The position numbers were made by a program, and so were the translations under genes. DNA of 9,434 nt from JANLQX01 sp031423635 (GTDB lineage Bacteria > Actinomycetota > Acidimicrobiia > Acidimicrobiales > JANYDT01): the NCBI GenBank assembly GCA_031423635.1, contig JANPFX010000141.1, positions 1-9,434 of the forward strand. Direction: 5' to 3'. Of this stretch, positions 1-7,191 are shown piece after piece. The notes under the pieces are model-generated. The model did no database searches, had not been told where the DNA came from, and saw only the letters and a list, made by a program, of their open reading frames with translations. Each line of letters starts with the position of its first letter. Position 1 is the first letter of the stretch.

Positions 1-73
1 GTTCGCCCGACGTGGGTGGGGCTTGCGGGTGTAGAACGAGGGTATCCGGTCCGCCTGGTCCGGGGGAGCACCC

Positions 74-80
74 GGAAAGG
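74..80 (+). promoter_or_regulatory. Ribosome binding site of the cupredoxin gene
   Basis: GGAAAGG sits 9 nt before the ATG at 90. It decides the start, because the longer frame to the left has no comparable site and would bury the signal peptide. Confidence 0.6.
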
Positions 81-89
81 GGTCGGCCG

Positions 90-851
90 ATGAGCACGCT
101 ACGTAGGTTGGCAATGACGAGCGCGGTCGTCTCGATGATCGGACTGACGGTCATTTCGACCGGTCGGGCCGGGGCCGCCAGCGTCGGCAAAGGCAGCGCG
201 TTCTGTAAGGCGGCCGACGCGATCGTCAACGCCGTTCTTCCGCAGACCCCGGATGACAATACGAAGTATTCCGCAGCCGACAAGGCGGCCAACAAGGTCT
301 ACGGGGGCATCCTGGTGAAGTCGATCGACGTCATGGTCAAGGACGCGCCGGGGGAGATCAAGGCCGACCTGACCGCACAGCGGACCATGGCCGCGGGAGT
401 CGTCAAGACGGGAATCGACCCCGAGGGTGCGGCCCCCGGCTTCGGGCCGAGCAGCAAGGTCGCCGACGTCGTGGGGAAGAGCTGCGGCTACGGCAGCCTT
501 GCGGTCACCGCCGCCGACTACAAGTTCACCGGTGTGAGTGCAACGGTGAAGGCCGGCGTCACCACGTTTACGCTCAAGAACACGTCGAAGGGCGAGACCC
601 ACCACATGGTGTTGGTGCGACGCCAACCCAGTCAGAAGGACCCGGTTCTCAAGGTTCTGTCCGCCCCGAATCCCGTCGGGATCGACTTCCTCGGGTTCGT
701 CGGAGACAACAAGCCCGGTGAGACGAAGTCGTCCGTCATCAACCTCACTCCCGGGACCTACATCTTCGCGTGCTTCCTTCCCGTCGGCGGAGCTCCCACC
801 GGCGCTCCGCACTTCACGAAAGGCATGTACGGCGAGTTCACCGTGAAGTAG
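90..851 (+). CDS. Secreted cupredoxin-like (plastocyanin/azurin-fold) protein
   Basis: This 253-residue protein is probably an exported blue-copper-type electron carrier or copper-binding protein. The start at 90 is preferred over upstream in-frame starts because a GGAAAGG ribosome site (74-80) lies about 9 nt upstream and a signal peptide begins at once: basic LRR, a hydrophobic stretch at about 9-25, and a likely cut after AGAA (about residue 30). Residues 31-135 look helical and hold two cysteines (C39, C132) that could form a disulfide. Residues about 140-253 form a beta-rich cupredoxin domain with candidate type 1 copper ligands H171 or H172, C228, H241 and M246. The order H...C-x12-H-x4-M matches the family, but the C-to-H loop (FLPVGGAPTGAP) is much longer than in plastocyanin. 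No partner gene lies beside it, and the convergent hydrolase follows after 34 bp. The fold call is fairly firm; copper binding and redox role are inferred. Confidence 0.85.
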   Translation: MSTLRRLAMTSAVVSMIGLTVISTGRAGAASVGKGSAFCKAADAIVNAVLPQTPDDNTKYSAADKAANKVYGGILVKSIDVMVKDAPGEIKADLTAQRTMAAGVVKTGIDPEGAAPGFGPSSKVADVVGKSCGYGSLAVTAADYKFTGVSATVKAGVTTFTLKNTSKGETHHMVLVRRQPSQKDPVLKVLSAPNPVGIDFLGFVGDNKPGETKSSVINLTPGTYIFACFLPVGGAPTGAPHFTKGMYGEFTVK

Positions 852-872
852 CACTCCCTGCGGACGCAGTCG

Positions 873-890
873 TCTGAGCGGCGGCTCAGA
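873..890. terminator. Hairpin between convergent genes
   Basis: TCTGAGC (873-879) and GCTCAGA (884-890) form a perfect 7-bp stem with a GGCG loop. It lies 22 bp after the cupredoxin stop and covers the hydrolase stop codon (886-888), so it could serve transcripts from both sides. No T-run follows on either strand, so intrinsic termination is only a possibility, although GC-rich actinobacteria often lack the T-run. Confidence 0.4.
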
Positions 891-1677
891 GGCTTCGCAG
901 GAACCCGACGACAGCCCCGCCCCACGCACGAATGTCTGCAACGGTCTGTGCGATGTGCATCGTCGAACGGGGGAGTGCCTCGTGCAATGTCACCGCGGTG
1001 GAGACGGGATGCCCGGGGTCGGTGTCCCAGGCAAGGATGAGGGTAGGGATGTCGAGGGTGCGTAGGGCCTCGATCGGCGGCAGGTCGGATGCGGCGGCGC
1101 CTTCGAGCACGAACGGCAGAAGATCCTCAGTGATGTCCGGGGCCAGCGGTCGGTATTGCGGATGGTCGGCGAGTATCGGAATCACCGGCAGTTTCTGCAC
1201 CGCTTGGACGTAGCGATCCTTGCCCTTGACCCGGATGAAGGACGCCGAGTTCTCGTAGATCTGCCGCTGCCCGGCCCGCGTCTCCCACGCGGTCGGTGGA
1301 ATGACAAGGACGAGTGCTCGGGCGGACTGCGGGTTGCGGACGGCGGCGTGAAGCATGGTCGCCGCACCCATCGATGCTCCGCCCAGCACAACGGCTTGGC
1401 CACCGAGCACACTGTGCAGGGCGAGAGCGTCCTCGGCGAGTGAGGACCACTGATACACAGACGGGTCCGCGGTACCGGTGGATTCACCGTGCCCCCGCGC
1501 GTCGTAGCGGACGAACTCGAACCCGGCCGCCACGACATCGTCGGCAATCGTCCAGAGATGACGGGTGTTCTCGTTGGCTCCGCTCTGCATGAGCCCATGC
1601 CCCCAGAGCATCAGGGGTCCGTCTCCCCGCCGCTCGATTGCCAGTTCTGTGTCGCGGATCCTCACGCTCGGCATCAT
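886..1677 (-). CDS. Alpha/beta hydrolase
   Basis: This is a 263-residue single-domain alpha/beta-hydrolase, a normal length for the esterase / enol-lactonase / proline-iminopeptidase-like group. Visible parts in order are the oxyanion-side HG motif (WGHGL, 25-29), the strand-4 motif YDARGHGES (58-66), the nucleophile elbow G-A-S-M-G with Ser102, an acid in DTDPGHP (probably Asp220) and the catalytic histidine in TMHIA (His241). The substrate cannot be told from sequence. I chose the ATG at 1677 (followed by a second ATG), because it places the first strand (SVRIRDTELAIERRG) at the N-terminus as in the family. An ATG at 1734 would add 19 unconserved-looking residues and would overlap the -10 element of the divergent operon. 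No good ribosome site precedes either start. There is no signal peptide, so it is likely cytoplasmic. It may share control with the divergent sulfatase operon through the 69-bp spacer. Confidence 0.9.
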   Translation of the reverse strand: MMPSVRIRDTELAIERRGDGPLMLWGHGLMQSGANENTRHLWTIADDVVAAGFEFVRYDARGHGESTGTADPSVYQWSSLAEDALALHSVLGGQAVVLGGASMGAATMLHAAVRNPQSARALVLVIPPTAWETRAGQRQIYENSASFIRVKGKDRYVQAVQKLPVIPILADHPQYRPLAPDITEDLLPFVLEGAAASDLPPIEALRTLDIPTLILAWDTDPGHPVSTAVTLHEALPRSTMHIAQTVADIRAWGGAVVGFLRSL

Positions 1678-1709
1678 CGCACGAACCGTCGCGTTGCCCG
1701 CCCGCTGCC

Positions 1710-1739
1710 TCGACGAGCCGATGTCGACGTGCATAGGGT
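1710..1739 (+). promoter_or_regulatory. Probable promoter of the sulfatase operon, leaderless
   Basis: TAGGGT (1734-1739) matches the actinobacterial TANNNT -10 consensus and ends 7 nt before the ATG at 1747, so the transcript would begin at or next to the start codon. A weak -35-like TCGACG (1710-1715) lies 18 nt upstream. AGGGTGA could alternatively serve as a ribosome site at about 5 nt spacing, so the two readings compete. Confidence 0.5.
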
Positions 1740-1746
1740 GAGCCCA

Positions 1747-3480
1747 ATGAGCAACGGTCCGAGTACGAGCTTCGCGTCATCCTCTGTCGATACCGTCATC
1801 ATGGCTGACGGGCGAGTTGCCCATCGCGAACACATCGCCCACTCGGACCGACTCGTTCGTCGGTTCTACGAGCTTCGGCCCGGCGTGTGGTGTCTTGTCG
1901 GCAATGGGCTCTCGAACCAGACCTTCGTCGAGGGGCCGGAAGGGATCATCGTCATCGACACCGGCGAGTCGGTGGAAGAGATGACCGACGCGCTCGTCGA
2001 ACTCCGCAAGGTCACCTCGACTCCGATCGTCGCCGTGATGTACACCCACTTCCACTACGTCGCCGGAACACGGGCAATTCTCGACGAGGACCCGTCCCGG
2101 TCGATTCCCGTATGGGGGCACTCCCGCATCGCCACGAATCGGGTCCGCACGTCTTCGGAGATCGGCCCGGCGTACTCCCGCGGTCTGGTCGAGCAGTTCG
2201 CGCTGCAACTGCCTATCGACGGCCGCGACGGCACCGTGAACGTCGGCCTCGGCCAGTTCTACCGGAATCCGGAGCACGCTCCGTTCACGCCCGGCTACGT
2301 CGACGCGGATCACACGTTCGACAACGACTGTGTGATCGGTGTTGCCGGGCTCGAAGTGCATGTGACTCCGGCGCCGTCCGATGCTGATGACTCGGTGACG
2401 TTCTGGTTTCCGTCGCTCGGGCTCGCGGTGCACAACCTCGTGTGGCCGGTGCTCTTCAACGTGTTCGCGATCCGCGGCGAGGAGTATCGGGATCCTCGGG
2501 TGTTGCTGACCGGGATCGATCACCTGCTCTCGCTCGAGGCCGAGCACCTTGCCGGTGCGCACGGGCCGCCGATCAACGGGGCCGGGGAGATCCACGACCG
2601 GGTGACGAAGTATCGCGATTCGCTGCAGTTTCTGTGGGATCAATCGGTGCGGGCGATCAATCGCGGTCTGACAGGTCCGGAACTCGCTGCAGCGGTTCGG
2701 CTACCGGCACTGTACGAACAGGACTACCTGACGACCCAGTTCTACGGTGTGGTCGAACATCACGTGCGTCAGATCCGTACTGGTCTGTTCGGCTTCTTCG
2801 ATGGGTACGAGGGCGACCTCTTCCCCATTCCGACCGGCGAACGATGTCGTCGTCTCATCGAAGGCTTCGGTGGACGCAACGTGGTGCGCGATCAGGCACG
2901 CGCTGCTCTTGGCTCGGACGATGTGCGGTGGGCGCTCGAACTCGGGGCATGGCTGGTCCGTGCCAACGATGAGAGTGGATCGTCTCTCGCCGCCGACGAT
3001 GACCGTCAACTCCTCGCCGATGCACTGCGAACCGTTGCCCAACGAACAACATCAGCGAACATACGAAGCTGGTGCCTGACTCGAGCTCGAACGCTCGAAG
3101 GCACGATCGACTTCTCACGGTTCTATCGCCACCGGTTCAACCGCAAACAAGTTCTGGCATCGCCACCAGAACGAACGGTCCACCTCCTGCGGGTGATGCT
3201 CGATCCGGAGCGGGCGGAGGGAATCGATGTCCATCTCGCCTGGGAGTTCCCCGATGCTGCTCCGACCGGTCTGCATCTGCGCAACTGCGTGGCTTGTCCG
3301 ACCGACGGTCGAGGCGCATTAGTGACGATCGAGTGTGATCTGGCGACGTGGGCCGATGTGCTGACCGGAACGCTCAGTCTGTCGGGAGCCCTTTCCACGG
3401 GCCGCATCGTGGTGCACGGCGTCGTCGCCGCAGCGCAGGCCGCGCTGGGATGTTTCGATGTGGACGGACTGCGCTCATGA
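1747..3480 (+). CDS. Alkylsulfatase-family MBL-fold protein with degenerate metal site
   Basis: This 577-residue protein is organised like the SdsA1/BDS1 alkylsulfatases: an N-terminal metallo-beta-lactamase domain (about 40-275), an all-helical dimerisation domain (about 275-440, including the region from KYRDSLQFLWDQS to GLFGFFDGYEGDLFPIP) and a C-terminal SCP2-like lipid-binding fold (about 450-577). Family members hydrolyse primary or secondary alkyl sulfates such as SDS. Here the HxHxDH motif reads H101-F-H103-Y-V105-A106, so the Asp and His of the second metal site are absent. The glutamate in the usual ENL-type block appears as His229 (VHNL), and the TEAP-type block is replaced by APSDADD. 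The late metal histidine is kept (AHGPP, His272). It may bind one metal, act differently, or be non-catalytic. There is no signal peptide. The stop overlaps the arylsulfatase start by ATGA, so translation is probably coupled. The family call is strong; activity is uncertain. Confidence 0.9.
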   Translation: MSNGPSTSFASSSVDTVIMADGRVAHREHIAHSDRLVRRFYELRPGVWCLVGNGLSNQTFVEGPEGIIVIDTGESVEEMTDALVELRKVTSTPIVAVMYTHFHYVAGTRAILDEDPSRSIPVWGHSRIATNRVRTSSEIGPAYSRGLVEQFALQLPIDGRDGTVNVGLGQFYRNPEHAPFTPGYVDADHTFDNDCVIGVAGLEVHVTPAPSDADDSVTFWFPSLGLAVHNLVWPVLFNVFAIRGEEYRDPRVLLTGIDHLLSLEAEHLAGAHGPPINGAGEIHDRVTKYRDSLQFLWDQSVRAINRGLTGPELAAAVRLPALYEQDYLTTQFYGVVEHHVRQIRTGLFGFFDGYEGDLFPIPTGERCRRLIEGFGGRNVVRDQARAALGSDDVRWALELGAWLVRANDESGSSLAADDDRQLLADALRTVAQRTTSANIRSWCLTRARTLEGTIDFSRFYRHRFNRKQVLASPPERTVHLLRVMLDPERAEGIDVHLAWEFPDAAPTGLHLRNCVACPTDGRGALVTIECDLATWADVLTGTLSLSGALSTGRIVVHGVVAAAQAALGCFDVDGLRS

Positions 3481-5816
3481 GTGAGCCAGTCCGCCTCCCC
3501 AAGGGGTCGCCGTCGTTCGATGGCGTCATCGAGCGGCTCATCAAGGACTCGACACCGAAACGCCTCAGCCGCACGAGTGCGCCGGCCGACGCCCCGAATG
3601 TGGTCGTGATCCTTCTCGACGACGTGGGGTTCGGTTCGTTCGGTACTTTCGGCGGTCCCGTCCCGACGCCTGGACTCGACAGGATCGCTGCCCAGGGCCT
3701 GCGCTACAACCAGTTCCATACAACCGCGCTGTGTGCGCCGACCCGGGCAGCTCTGCTGACCGGGCGCAACCACCACAGCGTGCACATGGGTGGCATCACC
3801 GAGATCGCCAACTCGTTCCCCGGCTACGACAGTGCGATCCCTCCGGAGGCGGCAACCGTCGCGCAGGTGCTGCGCATGTCCGGATACAGCACGGCGTGTT
3901 TCGGGAAGTGGCACCTCACGCCGAGTTGGGAGCAGAGCCCGGCCGGGCCGTTCGATCGATGGCCGACGGGCTTGGGCTTCGACCGGTTCTACGGGATCAT
4001 CGGCGCCGAGGCGTCGCAATGGGAGCCGCCGCTCTACGACCAGACCACGCCGATCAGTCCGAACGTCGGCAGGCCCGACTATCACCTCACCGAGGACCTG
4101 GCCGATCAGGCGGTGCTCTGGATGCAGCGCCAAAAGGCATCGGCACCCAACCGGCCGTTCTTCGTCTATTTCCCCACGCCCGCGGTTCACGCGCCGCACC
4201 ACGTCGCTCCGGAGTGGATAGAGCGGTTCAAGGGACAGTTCGACGGGGGCTGGGATGAACTACGCGCGCATATCTATGAGCGGCAGCTCGCGTCGGGGGT
4301 GATTCCGCCGGGAACGGCGCTCACGTCGCGCCCAGAGCAGATCCCGGCATGGGAGGACTATCCCGAGCGGTACCGTCCGGTGGCCACACGTCTCATGGAA
4401 ACGTTCGCGGGATTCCTCGCCCACACCGACGCCCAGATCGCGCGGGTCATCGACGCCGTGGACGAGCTCGGCGAGATGGACAACACCCTCATCATCTACA
4501 TCACCGGAGACAACGGTGCGTCGGCGGAAGGGACCGTGCACGGTGCGTGGAGTGCGCCGTCGTTCCAGAATGGTGTGCACGAAGACCCCGAGTGGTTGCT
4601 CGACCACATCGACGACTTCGGCACCGACCGGTGCGAGAACCACTACAACGTCGGCTGGGCCTGGGCGCTCGACTCGCCGTTCCAGTGGATGAAGCAGGTT
4701 GCGTCGCACTTCGGCGGCACGAGAAACGCCATGGCGCTGTCGTGGCCGAAGCAGATCACCGAACATGGTGGGCTCCGCTCTCAGTTCCACCACGTGACCG
4801 ACCTCGCTCCCACGATCTACGAGGCCGTGGGCATAACACCGCCCGAGCAGGTCAACGGCATCGAGCAGATGCCGATCCACGGCACGTCGATGCTCTACAC
4901 CTTCGACAATCCGAATGCGGTAAGTACACATACCACGCAGTACTTCGAGATACTCGGCAACCGCGGGATCTACCACGACGGATGGATGGCATCGTGCTTC
5001 CACGGTCGCCTTCCCTGGATTCGCCTCGCCGGGTTCGACTTTGACGGTCCGCAGGAGAAGTGGGAGCTCTACAACGTGGCCGAGGACTTCTCGCAGGCCG
5101 TCGACCTTGCCGCCAGTCATCCCGAGAAGCTTGCCGAGCTGCTAGAGATCTTCGACAAGGTCGCGATGGACTACGGCGTCTATCCGCTGCGCGATGCCGG
5201 TTCACCTCGAGGTGGTGACTTCGCCGTGCCGCACAACCTCGACGGCGTGACGTCGATGACCTACACAAAGGCCCATGTGCGAATGCCCGAGAGATCGATC
5301 GTGAACCTCATGAACTGCTCCTCGCGGATCACGGCCGACATCGAGATCGTCGACGACGCCACGCACGGAGTGATCGCCTGCCACGGCGGCAACATGGCCG
5401 GGTGGTCTCTGTACGTCGATGCCGACGGGCGTCCGGTATATCACTACAACTGGTTCGGCCATGTGCACACCGCGGTGCGGGGTTCCGAGGCCTTGGTGTC
5501 AGGTCGCCATCGTGTCGTTGTCGATTTCGCGTACGACGGCGGTTTCGGCCAGGGCGGCGATGTGGCCCTGCTCGTTGACGACGCCGTGGTCGCCGCAGGG
5601 AGGATCGACAAGACGGTGCCGATCGTGTTCTCCATGAGCGGCGAAACGTTCGATGTGGGCATCGACACCGGCTCGCCAGTCGGTCCGTATCCGCACCACT
5701 ATCCGTTCACGGGGACCATCGTCGGCGTCACCCTCGAACGTCTCGACGAGCCGTCAGCGCAAACCAAGGAAGCCGTGCGCCAGGGCATCTTTCGGGCGAG
5801 TCTCAGCAGTCAGTGA
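3477..5816 (+). CDS. Arylsulfatase (formylglycine-dependent)
   Basis: This 779-residue type I sulfatase hydrolyses sulfate esters, releasing sulfate and an alcohol or phenol. The length and two-part architecture match mycobacterial AtsA/AtsD (about 787 residues) rather than the ~535-residue Pseudomonas AtsA. Visible active-site parts are the calcium ligands D48-D49 (LLDDVGFG), the signature C86-A-P-T-R90 followed by AALLTGR, where Cys86 would become formylglycine, K144 and H146 (GKWHLT), H238 (AVHAPHH) and D345-N346 (TGDNGAS). The catalytic domain runs to about residue 580. A beta-sandwich, LamG-like C-terminal domain fills about 600-779. There is no signal peptide, so substrates must enter the cell. 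The start at 3477 overlaps the preceding MBL gene by ATGA and gives a natural N-terminus. No formylglycine-generating enzyme or sulfate transporter lies in the window, so maturation must rely on a gene elsewhere. All the catalytic residues listed are present, so it should be active. Confidence 0.95.
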   Translation: MSEPVRLPKGSPSFDGVIERLIKDSTPKRLSRTSAPADAPNVVVILLDDVGFGSFGTFGGPVPTPGLDRIAAQGLRYNQFHTTALCAPTRAALLTGRNHHSVHMGGITEIANSFPGYDSAIPPEAATVAQVLRMSGYSTACFGKWHLTPSWEQSPAGPFDRWPTGLGFDRFYGIIGAEASQWEPPLYDQTTPISPNVGRPDYHLTEDLADQAVLWMQRQKASAPNRPFFVYFPTPAVHAPHHVAPEWIERFKGQFDGGWDELRAHIYERQLASGVIPPGTALTSRPEQIPAWEDYPERYRPVATRLMETFAGFLAHTDAQIARVIDAVDELGEMDNTLIIYITGDNGASAEGTVHGAWSAPSFQNGVHEDPEWLLDHIDDFGTDRCENHYNVGWAWALDSPFQWMKQVASHFGGTRNAMALSWPKQITEHGGLRSQFHHVTDLAPTIYEAVGITPPEQVNGIEQMPIHGTSMLYTFDNPNAVSTHTTQYFEILGNRGIYHDGWMASCFHGRLPWIRLAGFDFDGPQEKWELYNVAEDFSQAVDLAASHPEKLAELLEIFDKVAMDYGVYPLRDAGSPRGGDFAVPHNLDGVTSMTYTKAHVRMPERSIVNLMNCSSRITADIEIVDDATHGVIACHGGNMAGWSLYVDADGRPVYHYNWFGHVHTAVRGSEALVSGRHRVVVDFAYDGGFGQGGDVALLVDDAVVAAGRIDKTVPIVFSMSGETFDVGIDTGSPVGPYPHHYPFTGTIVGVTLERLDEPSAQTKEAVRQGIFRASLSSQ

Positions 5817-5817
5817 T

Positions 5818-5827
5818 GTGGCGCCAC
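5818..5827. repeat. 10-bp palindrome before the P450 promoter
   Basis: GTGGCGCCAC is a perfect palindrome starting 2 nt after the arylsulfatase stop and lying just upstream of the presumed -35 region of the next promoter. It could be an operator or the short core of a terminator; in GC-rich DNA it could also be chance. Confidence 0.25.
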
Positions 5828-5833
5828 GGACCG

Positions 5834-5861
5834 GCGACGCTGGCAGCGGTACAGGTAGGGT
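5834..5861 (+). promoter_or_regulatory. Probable promoter upstream of P450
   Basis: TAGGGT (5856-5861) is the same -10 hexamer seen before the MBL gene and, as there, ends 7 nt before an ATG (5869). A poor -35-like GCGACG (5834-5839) precedes it by 16 nt. It would let the P450 be expressed apart from the sulfatase pair. Confidence 0.45.
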
Positions 5862-5868
5862 TCGCGGG

Positions 5869-5901
5869 ATGATCGAGCACAGACGGGCAGGTAACGGGTG
5901 A
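5869..5901 (+). CDS. Possible 10-codon leaderless micro-ORF ahead of P450
   Basis: ATG at 5869 lies 7 nt after the TAGGGT hexamer and encodes MIEHRRAGNG, ending in TGA at 5899-5901. That stop overlaps the P450 start as GTGA (5898-5901). A leaderless transcript would deliver a ribosome through this frame directly to the P450 GTG, giving coupled initiation. No known peptide resembles it. The geometry is seen directly; translation is inference. Confidence 0.3.
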   Translation: MIEHRRAGNG

Positions 5902-7115
5902 AACTTGATGAGGCCGAGCTTCCGATACTGAAACTGAAGCAGCCGAACATGCACGGTGATCGGTTCCATCGCGCGCTGTCCGAGGCGCGGGAACGGTCGT
6001 GGATCGTTCGTACTGACTCCGGCGTCGCCGTGCTCGAGCGCGAAGCTGCGGAGTTCTTCCTCAAGAGCCCGGCGCTGGCGTTCCCGGGCGCCGAACTGTT
6101 GGAGCTGATGGGCATCACCGAGGGAGCGATCCATCGGGTGATGAAGCGTGGCCTTCTCGGTCGGAATGGTGATGACCACAAGCGTCTGCGTCGCCTCGTG
6201 TCGCGTTCGTTCACCCCGCGTGCCGCAGATCACTGGCGGCCGGTGATGCGCGACCTGCTCGCCGAGCTGTGGGATGAGATGGGGTGCGCGGACCGGTGCG
6301 AGGCGATGACCGCCATCGCTCGACCGTTCCCGTCGCGCATGATTGCGGTGAACGTCGGTGCACCGATCGCCGACGCGCCGTTGCTGCGGGAGTACTCGGC
6401 CATCCTTCAGGCTCGCCTCGATGTCGACGCCCTCCTGACCCGCAGGCACGAGATCGAAGACGGCACCGGGGCATTCGAGTCCTACGTCGAAGATCTCGTC
6501 CAGGATCACCTGGTCAATCCGCGTGAGGACCTTGTCTCCGAACTACTGCGCGTGGAGGAGGACGGAGAACGCCTTGCCCAAGCCGATGTGGTCAGTCTGG
6601 TGATCGCCATGCTGAGTGGGGGCATCGACACCACGGAAAATCAGCTCGCCCACGGGCTCCGGCTCTTCGCCGAGAACCCCGACCAGTGGCGCGCCCTGGC
6701 TGACGATCCGTCGTTGGCCCGGGCCGCTGCGGACGAGGTGCTGCGCTTCGAGCCGGTGGGCCCGTTCACCGTTCGTATCGTGCGGGAGGAGTTCACCTAC
6801 CGCGACGTCGTGTTTCCCATCGGGTCCGTTGTGCCCGTGTGCACCTGGACGGCGAATCGTGAGGCACCGGGCGACGCTCTGCCCATGGTCTTCGACATCA
6901 CCGCCGCCCGAGGCAAGGACCGCCCGCTCAGCTTCGGGGCCGGGCCCCACTATTGCCTCGGCGCCGGCCTGGCCTGGGCGGAGCTGGAGGAGGCTTTCGC
7001 GTTTCTCGCGCCGAGGATGCGAGACATGCGCATCGACGGCGAGATCGAGTGGGGCAGTCCCTTCGGCATCTACGACATCAAATCCCTTCCGCTGGCGTTC
7101 ATACGGCGCCCCTGA
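5898..7115 (+). CDS. Cytochrome P450
   Basis: This is a soluble bacterial class I P450 of 405 residues, the usual length. It would insert one oxygen atom from O2 into an organic substrate, using electrons from a ferredoxin and reductase that are not encoded here. Landmarks are the I-helix oxygen-activation motif GGIDTT (241-246; Asp244, Thr245), the K-helix E280-V-L-R283, and the haem loop F346-G-A-G-P-H-Y-C353-L-G with Cys353 as the proximal thiolate. The start is GTG at 5898, with AGG at 5889-5891 as a weak ribosome site. An internal ATG at 5949 would cut 17 residues and is less likely because the N-terminal LDEAELPIL segment looks like ordinary P450 sequence. It follows the arylsulfatase by 81 bp and may be partly co-transcribed. 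The CYP family and substrate cannot be assigned by eye. Confidence 0.95.
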   Translation: MKLDEAELPILKLKQPNMHGDRFHRALSEARERSWIVRTDSGVAVLEREAAEFFLKSPALAFPGAELLELMGITEGAIHRVMKRGLLGRNGDDHKRLRRLVSRSFTPRAADHWRPVMRDLLAELWDEMGCADRCEAMTAIARPFPSRMIAVNVGAPIADAPLLREYSAILQARLDVDALLTRRHEIEDGTGAFESYVEDLVQDHLVNPREDLVSELLRVEEDGERLAQADVVSLVIAMLSGGIDTTENQLAHGLRLFAENPDQWRALADDPSLARAAADEVLRFEPVGPFTVRIVREEFTYRDVVFPIGSVVPVCTWTANREAPGDALPMVFDITAARGKDRPLSFGAGPHYCLGAGLAWAELEEAFAFLAPRMRDMRIDGEIEWGSPFGIYDIKSLPLAFIRRP

Positions 7116-7143
7116 CAGCGGAACGCCAGAACGTTCAGGTATC

Positions 7144-7167
7144 GCGGAGGGCGTGTGTTCACTCCGC
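7144..7167 (+). terminator. Possible hairpin after P450
   Basis: GCGGAG (7144-7149) pairs with CTCCGC (7162-7167) across a 12-nt loop, followed by a pyrimidine-rich TTCCTC. It lies 28 bp after the P450 stop and before the deaminase promoter, a sensible place for a terminator, but the stem is only 6 bp. Confidence 0.25.
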
Positions 7168-7179
7168 TTCCTCGGCGTC

Positions 7180-7185
7180 TACCTT
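7180..7185 (+). promoter_or_regulatory. Probable -10 element of a leaderless deaminase mRNA
   Basis: TACCTT fits TANNNT and ends 6 nt before the ATG at 7192. The CGGAG at 7186-7190 is only 1 nt from the ATG, too close to act as a ribosome site, which favours a leaderless start. No clear -35 is visible. Confidence 0.45.
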
Positions 7186-7191
7186 CGGAGC

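Noticed and set aside
1..89. Promoter for the cupredoxin gene
   Set aside because: TAGAAC and TATCCG occur but neither fits TANNNT nor has a -35 at proper distance; only the ribosome site is supported.
1489..1746. 86-codon N-terminal extension of the MBL protein
   Set aside because: Overlaps the hydrolase N-terminus antisense, is proline/arginine-rich, and the promoter and family length both favour 1747.
1777..2643. Long open frame antisense to the MBL gene
   Set aside because: Arginine/histidine/valine-rich translation with no motif, fully opposite a strong family match; typical of GC-rich shadow frames.
3123..4202. Long minus-strand open frame across the MBL/arylsulfatase junction
   Set aside because: Spans two coupled real genes antisense, no recognisable domain and low-complexity arginine content.
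4260..5120. 286-codon minus-strand frame opposite the arylsulfatase
   Set aside because: Lies opposite conserved sulfatase core; no motif or ribosome site.
5754..6509. 251-codon minus-strand frame opposite the P450 start
   Set aside because: Composition is that of a shadow frame and it covers the P450 N-terminal half.
7129..7136. GAACGTTC palindrome as a LexA (SOS) box
   Set aside because: The actinobacterial box needs four bases between GAAC and GTTC; here there are none.
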